Notes: generated by a model from the sequence alone, not told the origin. A stretch of 64,000 nt of DNA from AG2 sp036493735 (GCA_036493735.1 DASXPH010000035.1:61165-125164); one strand, 5' to 3'. Shown: positions 25,296 to 34,306, counted from the stretch's first letter. A program made the numbers and translations.

Positions 25296-27446
25296 ATGCG
25301 AACCGTTCGATTTCTTTCCGCAGTGCTCGCCTGTGGCGTTGCCGCGTGGCCGTTTCCCGCGTCGGCTCAACAGCCGCTGGTCGGCTACGGTCCTGCCGCC
25401 GCGACTCGGCAACGCGACATCGAGGCGGACGCGATACGACGGCCAAGCCCGACGAGCGCGGCAGCACATTCCCGTGCGCTGTCGAGCGAAATACACGTTT
25501 CCGGAACACCGGCCCAGGCGCGAACCCGTGATTATGTCATCGCACAGATGAAGTCGTGGGGGCTCGAAACCGAAGTCCGGAGTTACGACATCTGGATGCC
25601 ACACCCGACCGAGGTCCGAGTCTGGCGCGTGAGCCCCGACCCTGTCGCGCTGAAGCTGGCCGAGCCAGCGGTTCCTGACGATCCGACCTCGGCGCTGCCG
25701 CAGTATCCGACTGTCAACGGTTACAGCGGTCAGGGTGACGTCACCGGCGACGTCGTCTACGTCAACTATGGCCTGATCGAGGACTACGCGGAGCTCGATT
25801 CGTTAGGCGTCTCGGTTCGTGGGAGGGTGGTGGTCGCGCGCTATGGCCGCTCCTTTCGTGGCATCAAAGCTCGTGAGGCGGAGCGGCATGGAGCGGTAGC
25901 GCTGATCATTTACAGCGACCCGCAGGACGATGGCTTCGTCCGTGGCGACGTGTACCCCGATGGACCAATGCGACCACCGGGTGGCGTGCAGCGGGGAAGT
26001 GTGCTCAACGCCGATGGCGACCCCTCCACCCCGTCCTACCCGAGCACGCGCGGCGCCCCACGACTCGAAGAGAGCAAAATGGAAATACCGCGTATCCCCG
26101 TCGTACCGATGGGGTATGGCAACGCCGCCGAGCTGTTGCGTGGTTTGCGCGGAAAGAGCATACCGCAAAGCTGGCAGGGGGGATTGCCGTTCCGCTATCA
26201 CGTTGGGCCAGGCCCCGTGAAAGCCCGTGTGCTCGTGCGTGACGATCGCGCTACGCGGCCGTTGAAGCCAATCTACGACACATTCGGCATCATCCGCGGC
26301 AGCGAGCTCCCCGACGAGATGGTGATCGTCGGCGGCCACCGCGATGCCTGGGGGCCGGGGACCGCCGACAACGTCAGCGGAACGGTGAGCGTGCTCGAAG
26401 CGGCCCGCGCCATCGGGGAGCTGGCAAAGCAGGGAGTACGGCCGAAGCGAACGATCGTGTTCGCGACATGGGATGCTGAAGAGTGGGGGCTGATCGGCTC
26501 CGTGGAGTACGTCGAGGACGATTCGCTTCGTCTCGCGCGCAACGCGATTGCATACCTCAACCAGGACGTCTCGGCGCAGGGACCTCGCTTCAACGGCGGA
26601 GGCTCTCCCTCGCTGCGTCCAACATTGCGCGACATCGCGCGCGAAGTGCCTGATCCGAACGGTCGCGGCAGCGTGTATAGTGAGTGGCGTCGCGCGACCG
26701 GTGTGCCGGATTCGCTCGAGCCGGTGATGGGGGATCCCGGCGGAGGATCCGATTTCGCGCCATTCTACAACCACCTGGGCATCCCGATCGCCGAGTGGGG
26801 ATTTGGCGGTGCTGGGGGCGTGTATCACTCACAGTATGACGATTACCACTGGATGTCGAAGTTCGGCGATCCGGGCTTCGTGTACCACGCCGCGGCAGCG
26901 CGAGTCGCGGCCGGCATGGTGCTTCGTTTAGCGAACGCTGACGTTCTGCCGTACGATTATGCCGAATTCGCGCGTACGATGCGCCGATATCTGCCGGCGA
27001 TCGACAGCGCGTTCGCCAAGCGTCGGTGGAGTGGCAATCCGACAACCTCGCTGCGATCGGCGCTCGACCGGATGGAAGAGACAGCGGCAGGGTTTGCGAC
27101 GGCGCGTGACGGGGCGCTGGCAACTGGCGCGACGCGCGATGGCCTCGCCGAAACGAATCGCGCGCTGCTGCGCGTCGAACGTGCGCTCACGCGCGGCGAG
27201 GGTCTGCGCAGCAGGCCCTGGTTCCGGAACCTGATCTACGTCGCCGACGAGAACAATGGCTACGCCAACATGGTGCTGCCGTCGGTCAACGAGGCGATTC
27301 GGAGCGGCGATTCCGCCCTCGCGACGCGCGAGCTGGCCGATCTGGTGACCCGCTTCGACGAAGCGACGCGCGCCATTGCCGACGCGCGACAGGCGATCAG
27401 TGCTGCGACATCCAACGGCCGACAAGAACGCCGACCGCAACACTGA
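25296..27446 (+). CDS. M28 family zinc carboxypeptidase (glutamate carboxypeptidase II-like), exported
   Basis: 716 residues from the ATG at 25296, opening with a signal peptide ending PASAQQ. A PA domain occupies about residues 120-270. The two-zinc M28 site follows: GGHRDAWGPGTADN, the catalytic glutamate in WDAEEWG, and GSDFAPF; the last histidine is in VYHSQYDDYHWM. The C-terminal about 120 residues match a transferrin-receptor-like dimerisation domain. This is the architecture of GCPII/PSMA, which cleaves C-terminal glutamate or acidic dipeptides. The last 50 bases overlap the convergent next gene. Confidence 0.9.
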   Translation: MRTVRFLSAVLACGVAAWPFPASAQQPLVGYGPAAATRQRDIEADAIRRPSPTSAAAHSRALSSEIHVSGTPAQARTRDYVIAQMKSWGLETEVRSYDIWMPHPTEVRVWRVSPDPVALKLAEPAVPDDPTSALPQYPTVNGYSGQGDVTGDVVYVNYGLIEDYAELDSLGVSVRGRVVVARYGRSFRGIKAREAERHGAVALIIYSDPQDDGFVRGDVYPDGPMRPPGGVQRGSVLNADGDPSTPSYPSTRGAPRLEESKMEIPRIPVVPMGYGNAAELLRGLRGKSIPQSWQGGLPFRYHVGPGPVKARVLVRDDRATRPLKPIYDTFGIIRGSELPDEMVIVGGHRDAWGPGTADNVSGTVSVLEAARAIGELAKQGVRPKRTIVFATWDAEEWGLIGSVEYVEDDSLRLARNAIAYLNQDVSAQGPRFNGGGSPSLRPTLRDIAREVPDPNGRGSVYSEWRRATGVPDSLEPVMGDPGGGSDFAPFYNHLGIPIAEWGFGGAGGVYHSQYDDYHWMSKFGDPGFVYHAAAARVAAGMVLRLANADVLPYDYAEFARTMRRYLPAIDSAFAKRRWSGNPTTSLRSALDRMEETAAGFATARDGALATGATRDGLAETNRALLRVERALTRGEGLRSRPWFRNLIYVADENNGYANMVLPSVNEAIRSGDSALATRELADLVTRFDEATRAIADARQAISAATSNGRQERRPQH

Positions 27447-29067
27447 CGAGGACGATCAGCGCGATCGACAGTCCAACCGTCAACACTTGCATCACGGGAC
27501 GAGCGCCGCTGGCGTTAGGCGGCGACTCGTCTCGTCGACGGCTGTCGGAGAGCGGCGTGACGGGCAGCGCCACGGCACGCTCGGAGTAACGACCGCCGCT
27601 CTCGACGGCGTCGCCGCTGGGCCAGGTTGGGGGTTCCGACCGTGGCGGACGGCGGACGAGGAGATCGTCCGTCGCCAGCGTCACGGGCGGGATGACAGCT
27701 GCAAGACCGAGTGACTCACCAGTCGACGCATGCCGGACCGACGGATCGTCGGCGGACGTGGAGCCCGTGTCGGACACGGGAGCTGGCGCCGCGGGCTGCT
27801 CTGGCATCGTGGCAACGGTCGCAACCGACTGGGCGGGTTGATCGTTAGGTACCGGCCGCGGCGACGGCACGCCCTCCGGTTCCTTCGGGATGACCGACAC
27901 TGCGTCCGCCGGCGTGTGTCTCGTAACGCGGGACGGCGAGCGGCGTCGCGCGACATAGGTCCGCGGCAATTGTCGTCCGTCGGCATCGCGTGCGGTGGGC
28001 AGGGCTCCGCCCAACGTGCGAGCGATGCCGCGGGGGGGCGAATGCCGTCGCGCCGGAGCTGACGCATGCGGCGCGCCGACGGCCCCGAGATCCGACCATG
28101 CCGTCAGCGAGCCGGGTGCTCCATCCTCCTGCACGTCGGCGATCATGGGATCGTTAGGTGACGAGGTCAACGGCGTGTAAGGCCCCCCGATATGGGTGGG
28201 TGGTGAGACGACGTCGATCGCATTACGCGGGCTCGCCGGAAGCGGAAGGGTTACGTCCGTGAGCACGCTCTCGTCGACGACCGGTCTCCCCGCACGCGGC
28301 GGCTCGAGCGCGGTGACACCGGACCGCGCCTCCGCTGGATTCACGCCGTTCGATGCACCGCTGCACACACATCCAAGCTTTGGTGCGACATCGATGAGCA
28401 TCGGACGTCCCGCGAGTAGCTGCTGCGCGAGCTCGACTGGCAGATCGTCGCCGTGCAACTCGACCAGCGCACGGGTCACACCGCCATTCCCGTTCGCGGA
28501 CCAGAGCATCTCGGGCGTTGGCAAACCGCCCGGCTGCGAGCGGTAGCGCCGCCGATCCGGTGGAATGACCGAGTCGAAAGCCTGCGGTTGATCATTGATG
28601 ACAACTTGATGATCAGCGAAGATGGCGAGCAGCTCCTCCGGTGTCAGTCGCGCGTCGATGACCTCGTCCGCCGCGCCGGGACAACGGCCAACGTACGTGA
28701 TGCGTAGCTTCGTCTCGCCAGCAATCGCGCGAAGATACCGAGCAAGAACGACCGGCGGTGCGACGAGCGACACGAGAAACGGGCGCAGATCACCGCCGAC
28801 GGCGAGCAAGCGGTGCGCGACGAATGGACAGCTGCACTGAATGGCGGGCTTCGCGTCGCGCGAATGCAGCGTCCGCAGTGTCGCGGCGGCGACGAGCTCG
28901 TCCCCCCAGCTCGCCGGCACGACGTGCTGATACCCAACCAGTGCGCACGCATGGGCGAGCTGTATCGGCGTCGCCGGCAACGCGGCGATGAGCGCATCCG
29001 CACCGAGCATCACAATCGATGGAATGCGCATTGAAGTAGTTGTCGCGCTGTCGGGCGCCCCGAACAT
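27397..29067 (-). CDS. [FeFe]-hydrogenase C-terminal-domain-like protein with Pro/Ala-rich linker and C-terminal membrane anchor
   Basis: 556 residues from ATG 29067, which has GAGG six bases upstream (29070 and 29115 are alternatives). Residues about 15-240 resemble the catalytic domain of iron-only hydrogenase large subunits: a CSCP motif (Cys78, Cys80), the SLVAPPVVLARYLRA stretch, a GRCPGAADE motif (Cys129), LTPEELLAIF, and CVC (Cys233, Cys235). These fall where H-cluster loops P1, P2 and P3 lie, but the full signatures (TSCCP, MPCxxK, CxxGC) are degraded and no ferredoxin domain precedes. About 280 residues of low-complexity Pro/Ser/Ala linker follow, then one C-terminal membrane helix. 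Divergent from a Crp/Fnr regulator. Function unknown; a redox sensor or an FeS-assembly relative is plausible, H2 chemistry is not. Confidence 0.6.
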   Translation of the reverse strand: MFGAPDSATTTSMRIPSIVMLGADALIAALPATPIQLAHACALVGYQHVVPASWGDELVAAATLRTLHSRDAKPAIQCSCPFVAHRLLAVGGDLRPFLVSLVAPPVVLARYLRAIAGETKLRITYVGRCPGAADEVIDARLTPEELLAIFADHQVVINDQPQAFDSVIPPDRRRYRSQPGGLPTPEMLWSANGNGGVTRALVELHGDDLPVELAQQLLAGRPMLIDVAPKLGCVCSGASNGVNPAEARSGVTALEPPRAGRPVVDESVLTDVTLPLPASPRNAIDVVSPPTHIGGPYTPLTSSPNDPMIADVQEDGAPGSLTAWSDLGAVGAPHASAPARRHSPPRGIARTLGGALPTARDADGRQLPRTYVARRRSPSRVTRHTPADAVSVIPKEPEGVPSPRPVPNDQPAQSVATVATMPEQPAAPAPVSDTGSTSADDPSVRHASTGESLGLAAVIPPVTLATDDLLVRRPPRSEPPTWPSGDAVESGGRYSERAVALPVTPLSDSRRRDESPPNASGARPVMQVLTVGLSIALIVLVSVAVGVLVGRWMSQH

Positions 29068-29161
29068 CATGAGCCTCGAAACATCCTCCCGGCGCGCATA
29101 CGCATCAACGTACATCGACCACGCGTCGACGTCGGTGCGGCCTCATGCGCGCGGGCCAAGA

Positions 29162-29178
29162 ATCCTGCAAAACAGGAT
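29162..29178. promoter_or_regulatory. Inverted repeat overlapping the hydrogenase-like gene promoter
   Basis: ATCCTG-N5-CAGGAT, perfect 6-bp arms, located over the -10 position of the leftward promoter. Candidate operator. Confidence 0.45.
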
Positions 29179-29197
29179 AGAATCAGCGTCCTGTCAA
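29169..29197 (-). promoter_or_regulatory. Candidate promoter of the hydrogenase-like gene
   Basis: On the minus strand a consensus TTGACA (29197-29192), 17 bases, then TGTTTT (29174-29169). The -35 is perfect and the -10 weak, as expected for a regulated promoter. Confidence 0.4.
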
Positions 29198-29210
29198 GAG
29201 CGGCCCAGAC

Positions 29211-29225
29211 ATTGCAACCTGCAAT
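29211..29225. promoter_or_regulatory. Inverted repeat upstream of the Crp/Fnr gene
   Basis: ATTGCA-ACC-TGCAAT, perfect arms, 27 bases before the preferred GTG of the regulator. Candidate autoregulatory operator. Confidence 0.4.
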
Positions 29226-29251
29226 ACCGTTGGCCGGAAGCGAGGGTGGTC

Positions 29252-29983
29252 GTGGGTGAGACGTTGACAGGGGGACCGGCAAGGTTATCCCCGCACGAAC
29301 GGGAGGCGCTTGCCGCCTACGCAGCACGGGCATCATGGCCGGCAGGCTTCGCAATTTATCAGCGCGGCGCATCGGCTGATGGCGCGTTCATCGTGACACG
29401 CGGACGCATCGTCCTGCGAAGCCGCGTGCGCGCTGGGCGAGGATTCGTGCCGTGGATTGCGACGCCGGGTGAGTCGTTCGGATCCGAGGGACTCGCGGCA
29501 AATGCCAAGTACGCGACCGACGCGCGCGCTGACGAGGAGAGTGAAACGCTCTTTCTCAGCACTGTGCGGTTCCGTGCCTTCGTACGTGAGCAACCGCAGC
29601 ACGCGCTCGTTCTCGTGGCCCAACTGATGGCGGAGCGTGCCGCGCTCCTCGACAAGTTGCGCGAGCTGACGACGCTGAGCGTGGAGCAACGCATGGTATC
29701 GACGCTCCTCCGCATGGCGAACAACGCCACCTTCACACGCGAAGATGGAAAAATCGTCCTCTGTACGCAGCGCTATCGGTTGTTATGCGAGCTCGTAGGC
29801 GCCACACGAGAGTCGGTATCGCTCGTGCTAGGTCGTCTCACGGCCGAAGGACTGGTCGAGCGGAAAGGAAGCACGCTCATCATTGCCCCGCCCACTCAAC
29901 TCGCGGAGCGTCTCGAGACGGCACCCGAGAGCGAGCTGCTCATCGCGACATTCGCGGATAGGGCCGAGCAGACATTCCAGTGA
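29252..29983 (+). CDS. Crp/Fnr family transcriptional regulator
   Basis: 243 residues from GTG 29252, with GCGAGG six bases upstream. An N-terminal cyclic-nucleotide-binding-like beta-barrel (about residues 20-130) contains IYQRGASADGAFIVTRGRI. A dimerisation helix follows (LVLVAQLMAERAALLDKLREL), then a winged helix with LCELVGATRESVSLVLGRL and the wing GLVERKGSTLII. No cysteine cluster of the FNR type is present in the N-terminus. Divergent from the hydrogenase-like gene and probably its regulator. A terminator follows. Confidence 0.88.
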   Translation: MGETLTGGPARLSPHEREALAAYAARASWPAGFAIYQRGASADGAFIVTRGRIVLRSRVRAGRGFVPWIATPGESFGSEGLAANAKYATDARADEESETLFLSTVRFRAFVREQPQHALVLVAQLMAERAALLDKLRELTTLSVEQRMVSTLLRMANNATFTREDGKIVLCTQRYRLLCELVGATRESVSLVLGRLTAEGLVERKGSTLIIAPPTQLAERLETAPESELLIATFADRAEQTFQ

Positions 29984-30009
29984 CACGCGCCGAACGAGCG
30001 CGGCCAGAT

Positions 30010-30041
30010 CGGGGCGGGGTTTTCCTCCGCCCCGTTTCGTT
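30010..30041 (+). terminator. Terminator after the Crp/Fnr gene
   Basis: An 8-bp stem CGGGGCGG/CCGCCCCG around a 9-base loop, then TTTCGTTT. Confidence 0.75.
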
Positions 30042-30122
30042 TAGTGTCGTCTAGATTCGCTGCCGCGTCCTCCTGGACGAGCCAGTCGTCCTCCCCGCAC
30101 TTCCACCGACATTCTCGTTCGG

Positions 30123-31055
30123 ATGTGGTTTGCACTCCTTCTCCTCGCCGTCAGCGCAATCACGGCCGCGGTTCGGATGTCGAGACGCCGGGCGTTCGGG
30201 CTGAGAGACGATACCCTGCGACGCCTGCCGGTCGGCGTGGATGGCATCATTCCGGGCGCCGAGGCGTTCGAATTGACCCATCCCGAGGGCGGTGCTCCCG
30301 CCGTCCTTCTGCTCCACGGAGGCGGTGACACGCCGCAAGCGCTTCGCTATCTGGCCGCCTACCTCTACGAGCACGGCTACGATGTCCGAGCGCCACTGTT
30401 ACCCGGGCACGGCCGCACGGTGCGCGAGTTCTCCCGTGTCAGCGCGGACGAGTGGCTCCAGGCGGCGCGAAGCGCCTATCGCGAACTCGCCGCTCTTCAC
30501 GACTGGGTTGGCATCGCCGGGCTTTCAATGGGCGGCGCCATCGCGGTGCAGGTGGCAGCGGAAACTCCCACCCTGCCCGCACTCGCGCTTCTCGCTCCAT
30601 ACTTCGCGATGCCAGCATATATCGCGGCGGCCGCGCGACTGGCACCGATCTGGGCACCACTCGCGCCCTTCGTTCGCGCTATCGATCCCGCGGCTGCCCC
30701 GTCCATTCACGATCGAGCCGAGGCTGACCGCAGTCTTGGCTACGGCGTCTTCACTCCAATTGCACTGCGGGCACTGCATCGGACTGTCATGCGGGCGATC
30801 GAAGTCCTGCCTAACGTCCACGCGCCAACGCTGATGATACAGTCGCGTGAAGACAATCGCGTGTCGCCGCCGGCAGCTCAGCGAGCGTTTGATCGACTCG
30901 GCACGCGTGACAAGGAGCTGGTGTGGCTCACCGGTGCCGGCCACGTGATCACCGTCGACTACGGGCGCGAACAGATCTTCCAGCGCGTGGTGGACTTCTT
31001 CGCCCGGCATCGCCGCGGGGCGTCACTGCCTCTCACCAAGTTTCGAGAGCATTAA
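30123..31055 (+). CDS. Alpha/beta hydrolase, carboxylesterase/lysophospholipase type
   Basis: 310 residues with an N-terminal membrane anchor or signal (residues 1-20). Oxyanion motif LLLHGGGDT, nucleophile elbow GLSMGG, acid residue in SREDNRVS and catalytic histidine in GAGHVITVD. The ordering and the cap region resemble Est30-like carboxylesterases and monoglyceride lipases. Substrate unknown. Ends at a strong terminator. Confidence 0.85.
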   Translation: MWFALLLLAVSAITAAVRMSRRRAFGLRDDTLRRLPVGVDGIIPGAEAFELTHPEGGAPAVLLLHGGGDTPQALRYLAAYLYEHGYDVRAPLLPGHGRTVREFSRVSADEWLQAARSAYRELAALHDWVGIAGLSMGGAIAVQVAAETPTLPALALLAPYFAMPAYIAAAARLAPIWAPLAPFVRAIDPAAAPSIHDRAEADRSLGYGVFTPIALRALHRTVMRAIEVLPNVHAPTLMIQSREDNRVSPPAAQRAFDRLGTRDKELVWLTGAGHVITVDYGREQIFQRVVDFFARHRRGASLPLTKFREH

Positions 31056-31058
31056 ACA

Positions 31059-31092
31059 CAGCGGGGCGCCGTGAGGCGCCCCGCTGCGTTTT
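31059..31092. terminator. Strong terminator between convergent genes
   Basis: A perfect 12-bp stem CAGCGGGGCGCC/GGCGCCCCGCTG with a GTGA loop, then CGTTTT on the plus side. It can serve both convergent genes. Confidence 0.85.
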
Positions 31093-31109
31093 CCGTCATG
31101 AATGCTCGT

Positions 31110-31529
31110 CTAACCCGTGACGCGCTCGACCACGCTGCTGCCAAGGTCCTTGATCACTTCGACTCCGGCGATCACGGCGGATCCGGCTTCCTTCGCCACT
31201 TCCTGGGCCACTCGGGTAACACGCGCGATCGGCGCCGGTACGCGAGACGAGCGGCTGTTCCCGGACTTGCTCTTGCTCGCGGATCGCGAGGCGCTCGATT
31301 TGCCGGCGGCTGCCTTTCGAGTCGATGTGCTTCCAGCGGCGCTACGCTTCATGCTCGAGCCGCTCTTGGTCGACGAGGCCGATCGTGCGGAAGACGCGCT
31401 GCGTGTGCTCGTCGCACCAGCCGCAGACTTGCCGCGTGAGCTTGTACTCTTGGATCTCTTCTTGTTCGCGCTTTTTGATGAAGCGCTCCTGCCTGACTTC
31501 CCACGCGACTTCTTCGCCCTGGTCGCCAT
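31110..31529 (-). CDS. Basic Ser/Lys/Ala-rich histone-H1-like protein
   Basis: 139 residues from ATG 31529, which has GAGGAG eight bases upstream. Residues 1-95 are almost entirely Lys, Arg, Ser, Ala, Gly and Thr in short irregular repeats (SKSANKKRSKS, SARSASSTKSGSS), like bacterial H1-like or AlgP-type DNA-binding tails. The last about 40 residues form an ordered amphipathic helix region (VTRVAQEVAKEAGSAVIAGV). Likely nucleoid-associated or polyanion-binding; unproven. A second Lys/Ala-rich protein is at 49404. Confidence 0.65.
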   Translation of the reverse strand: MATRAKKSRGKSGRSASSKSANKKRSKSTSSRGKSAAGATSTRSASSARSASSTKSGSSMKRSAAGSTSTRKAAAGKSSASRSASKSKSGNSRSSRVPAPIARVTRVAQEVAKEAGSAVIAGVEVIKDLGSSVVERVTG

Positions 31530-31736
31530 AGTCGCTTCTCCTCGGAGTCGTGGTTCGAAGACCAACTCGACGATAGCAAGAATCAGGCACATCCGTAAGA
31601 GCAAGAATCGATCGCGCATCGTGTCGCGCCGTTTGCATTTCGCAAGACGTGACGAAAGCCGAGGCGGTGGAGCGTCGTCTCGTTGCCTCGCCCCGCTCCG
31701 AGCCATACAATCATCGCGGCCCCACTGGGAGCATCT

Positions 31737-32855
31737 ATGACGTTCGGAATCGTTCTCCTCCTGATTTTCGCTTTCCTCGCCCTGTTCATTTTTACGAGCT
31801 CCTTCAAGATCGTCGGACAGGCAGAGGTGATGGTCGTTGAGCGACTCGGCCGCTTTCATCGGTTGGCCCGCTCGGGTTTCAATATTCTGATTCCCTTTAT
31901 CGAACGCCCGAAGTCGATCGACGTGCGCTTCCTGGAGACGGACGTCGGGGGGCAGAAGCGCATTTCCTCACGCACCACGTCGCGGATCGATCTCCGAGAG
32001 CAGGTGCTGAACTTCCCAAGTCAGCCCGTGATCACCAAGGACAACGTGACGATCGACATCGACGCGGTGCTCTACTATCGCGTGGCAGATCCGCAGAAGG
32101 CCACCTATTCGATTCAGAATCTGCCGTACGCCCTGGAGACGCTGACCCGAACGACCCTTCGAAACATCGTCGGCGATATCGAGCTCGATCAGACGCTGGC
32201 GAGCCGTGACATGATCAACAAGCGGATGCGAGACGTCATAGAGGAAGCGGCGGTGAGCTGGGGCGTGGACGTGACGCGCGTCGAACTTCAGGCGATCGAG
32301 CCGCCCCGGGACATCCAGCAGTCGATGGAGTTGCAGATGCGCGCCGAGCGTGAACGTCGCGCCGCGGTCACGAACGCCGAAGCAGGAAAACGGGCGGCCA
32401 TTCTCGAGTCGGAGGGACAGCGAGAAGCGCAGGTGCGGAAGGCCGAGGGCGAGAGGGAAGCCGCGATCCTACGGGCCCAGGGTATGGCCGAGGCGCGTCT
32501 CGCGCAGGCGAATGCGGAAGCCGAGGCGATTCGCCGGGTGGCGGAATCACTTCCAGAGGGCCAGGCGGCAATGTACCTGCTCAGCTTGAAGTATTTCGAA
32601 GCGCTCCCAAAGATGGCCGAAGGAAAGGGCTCGACGGTCTTTCTGCCGGCAGAGGCGACCGGAGTAATGGGCGCGGTGGGCGCCTTGAAAGAACTTCTGG
32701 TCAAATCGGGCACGGCTGCCGTCGACGCATCGAAGCGAGCCTCCGGGCCCGTCTCCGCTTCCACAGCAGGGTATCCTTCGACTCGACCGACCGTGGCCGT
32801 ACGGGTTGCGGATTCGCAGGCTCCCCTGTCCGGCGATCATCCGAGTGAGCGATAA
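31737..32855 (+). CDS. SPFH/band-7 domain protein (stomatin/QmcA-like)
   Basis: 372 residues from ATG 31737 with GGGAG five bases upstream. An N-terminal membrane helix (about residues 3-22) precedes the band-7 domain (VVERLGRFHRLARSGFNILIPF, VITKDNVTIDIDAVLYYRV). A long charged coiled coil follows (AEGEREAAILRAQGMAEARLAQANAEAEA). Such proteins form large membrane-bound oligomers that organise microdomains and modulate membrane proteases. No NfeD partner is adjacent. Confidence 0.9.
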   Translation: MTFGIVLLLIFAFLALFIFTSSFKIVGQAEVMVVERLGRFHRLARSGFNILIPFIERPKSIDVRFLETDVGGQKRISSRTTSRIDLREQVLNFPSQPVITKDNVTIDIDAVLYYRVADPQKATYSIQNLPYALETLTRTTLRNIVGDIELDQTLASRDMINKRMRDVIEEAAVSWGVDVTRVELQAIEPPRDIQQSMELQMRAERERRAAVTNAEAGKRAAILESEGQREAQVRKAEGEREAAILRAQGMAEARLAQANAEAEAIRRVAESLPEGQAAMYLLSLKYFEALPKMAEGKGSTVFLPAEATGVMGAVGALKELLVKSGTAAVDASKRASGPVSASTAGYPSTRPTVAVRVADSQAPLSGDHPSER

Positions 32856-32887
32856 CGAACCGTTTCTTGGTCCGGGGAGCAGCCGGC

Positions 32888-33109
32888 TTGGCAAGAATCA
32901 CTCGTGAGCGCGCCGAGCGCATTGCGAAGGCGCATGCGTGCGAGCAATGCGGCGAATACAGCTACAAGCGCGTAGCAATCACGCCCGCGAGCAAGGCGCA
33001 GCAGGAGTCGCTGAAGGTGATCTGGCAGGCCGTGAAGGTCTGCGGCGTGTGCGGAGCGCAGCAAGAGCTCGGCATCGCCGCCGACGGTGACATCGTCTAC
33101 GTGGGCTGA
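32888..33109 (+). CDS. Small zinc-ribbon protein
   Basis: 73 residues from TTG 32888, with GGGGAG upstream. Two knuckles, CEQC and CGVC, are 36 residues apart and form a single zinc ribbon. The remainder is basic. It lies 32 bases behind the SPFH gene and may be co-transcribed. Family not recognised. Confidence 0.6.
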   Translation: MARITRERAERIAKAHACEQCGEYSYKRVAITPASKAQQESLKVIWQAVKVCGVCGAQQELGIAADGDIVYVG

Positions 33110-33579
33110 GCGTCGTTAGGCGAATGGGGCAGCAGCCCCCGTTCGAGTCGCTGAACCGCTCCGACCGGTTCGAGAGCAAGGCTCGAGCTCGCAGTATCGT
33201 TTTCATGCTGAGGCTGATTGAGCGTCACGGCCGCGACGATTTACCGGCCGACCCTGCATGTCCGCCCTGTCCGTGATGGCTGCCGACCGATTTATGGGAA
33301 CCATTCCGCGGCCCGGACGTACAAGTGAGGCGTACATTCGCGGGCGAGCATAGTGGTGACCGGTCAGGGGCGAGCGCAGCCGGACCGGGAGTAGACGCGG
33401 GAGGGAGTGTGGGCGGTGCCCGCAAGTAGCCAATAGACCCACCCCGATGTGACCAAAATCCCCCACAAAGTGTTATGTTGATATCGCACTTGGAATTAGG
33501 GAATTAGGGGGTTAGCAAGTCACAAGGCGGACCGGCGCCGTGGTATCCGGGATCAGTTGCAGTCGCGAGGTAGCAGCAT
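33110..33579. other. 470-base region without a recognisable gene
   Basis: It starts with a weak hairpin (GGGGC-AGCA-GCCCC at 33126-33139) that may end the upstream transcript. Around 33430-33520 the composition turns AT-rich, with a direct repeat of AATTAGGG (two copies near 33495-33510) and TTATGTTGATAT, which may hold the promoter of the small gene at 33580. I see no RNA gene. Confidence 0.35.
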
Positions 33580-33789
33580 ATGCGCAAGCCGAGACCGGCT
33601 ACGTTCAATCCGGCCCAGGCCCTTCACCTGATTGCGAGCGACAGGACGGGATCGCCATTGAGCTGTCCGTCCTGTTCGGGCCAAATCGATCGTACGCCAA
33701 CGGACGTCCCTCCTCCTCCACGTTGCCAGGTCACGCTGCGATGTCGCGCATGCGGGCGATTGGCGAGATACATCGCGGGTGCCGCCTGA
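33580..33789 (+). CDS. Small zinc-finger-like protein
   Basis: 69 residues with GAGG nine bases before the ATG. CPSC and CRAC pairs are separated by 23 residues, a zinc ribbon resembling a nucleic-acid-binding module. The rest is basic and proline-rich. Unknown function. Confidence 0.5.
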   Translation: MRKPRPATFNPAQALHLIASDRTGSPLSCPSCSGQIDRTPTDVPPPPRCQVTLRCRACGRLARYIAGAA

Positions 33790-34099
33790 CACGGTTGTGT
33801 AACCGCGCCCGCGCTCCGCGTTAGGGGAAGAGCGCAGCATCTCGATCGGTCGACTGCATCAACCTGAGCAAGTCGACTGCGCGTGTTCCCTCAGCAGCCA
33901 ACGGATACTTGTTTCGGAAACCTTCATCTCTCATCCGAGAGGCGATGGCTGTTATTCGCGTCTTGCACAGAACTTGCCCCGCGCGTGAGTGGTCCCGCCG
34001 TCGAGCCGGTCCCGGTGGCAGCGGATTCGGCGCCTGAGCGTGAGGGACACGTGAGTCGCGAGAAGTGGATCGGGAACACAGTTCGAAGAGGTAGGGTTC
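33790..34099 (+). other. Long leader/promoter region of the second cold-shock gene
   Basis: 310 bases with no convincing gene. The last about 100 bases are rich in short GC hairpins (for example around CCGGTCCCGG near 34015). A long structured leader is usual for cold-shock genes. I could not fix a promoter. Confidence 0.35.
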
Positions 34100-34306
34100 A
34101 TGGCACGTCTCCAGGGCACCGTGAAGTGGTTCAATGACGCCAAAGGCTACGGCTTCATCTCCCGCGAAGGAGGACCGGATGTCTTTGTCCACTTCAGCGC
34201 CATCCAGGGCAGCGGCTTCAAGTCGCTCGCGGAAGGCGATCGCGTCGAGTTCGAGATTGTCCAAGGGCAGAAGGGTCCGCAGGCTGCCGATGTGACCAAG
34301 GCATAG
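34100..34306 (+). CDS. Cold-shock domain protein (CspA family), second copy
   Basis: 68 residues. RNP1 KGYGFIS and RNP2 VFVHFSAI are intact. GAGG lies about ten bases before the ATG. It is clearly paralogous to the product at 14215, sharing the FKSLAEG and VQGQKGP segments. A strong terminator follows. Confidence 0.95.
   Translation: MARLQGTVKWFNDAKGYGFISREGGPDVFVHFSAIQGSGFKSLAEGDRVEFEIVQGQKGPQAADVTKA

Noticed and set aside
25803..26828. A 341-codon minus-strand frame inside the M28 peptidase gene
   Set aside because: The sense frame has complete zinc motifs; the antisense product has no recognisable features.
27397..29067. Active H2-evolving or H2-oxidising hydrogenase
   Set aside because: H-cluster signatures are incomplete, no ferredoxin domain, and no HydE/F/G maturation genes are in the window.
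33110..33579. Non-coding RNA gene in the gap before 33580
   Set aside because: No tRNA or known RNA fold is recognisable; only a short direct repeat and weak hairpins.
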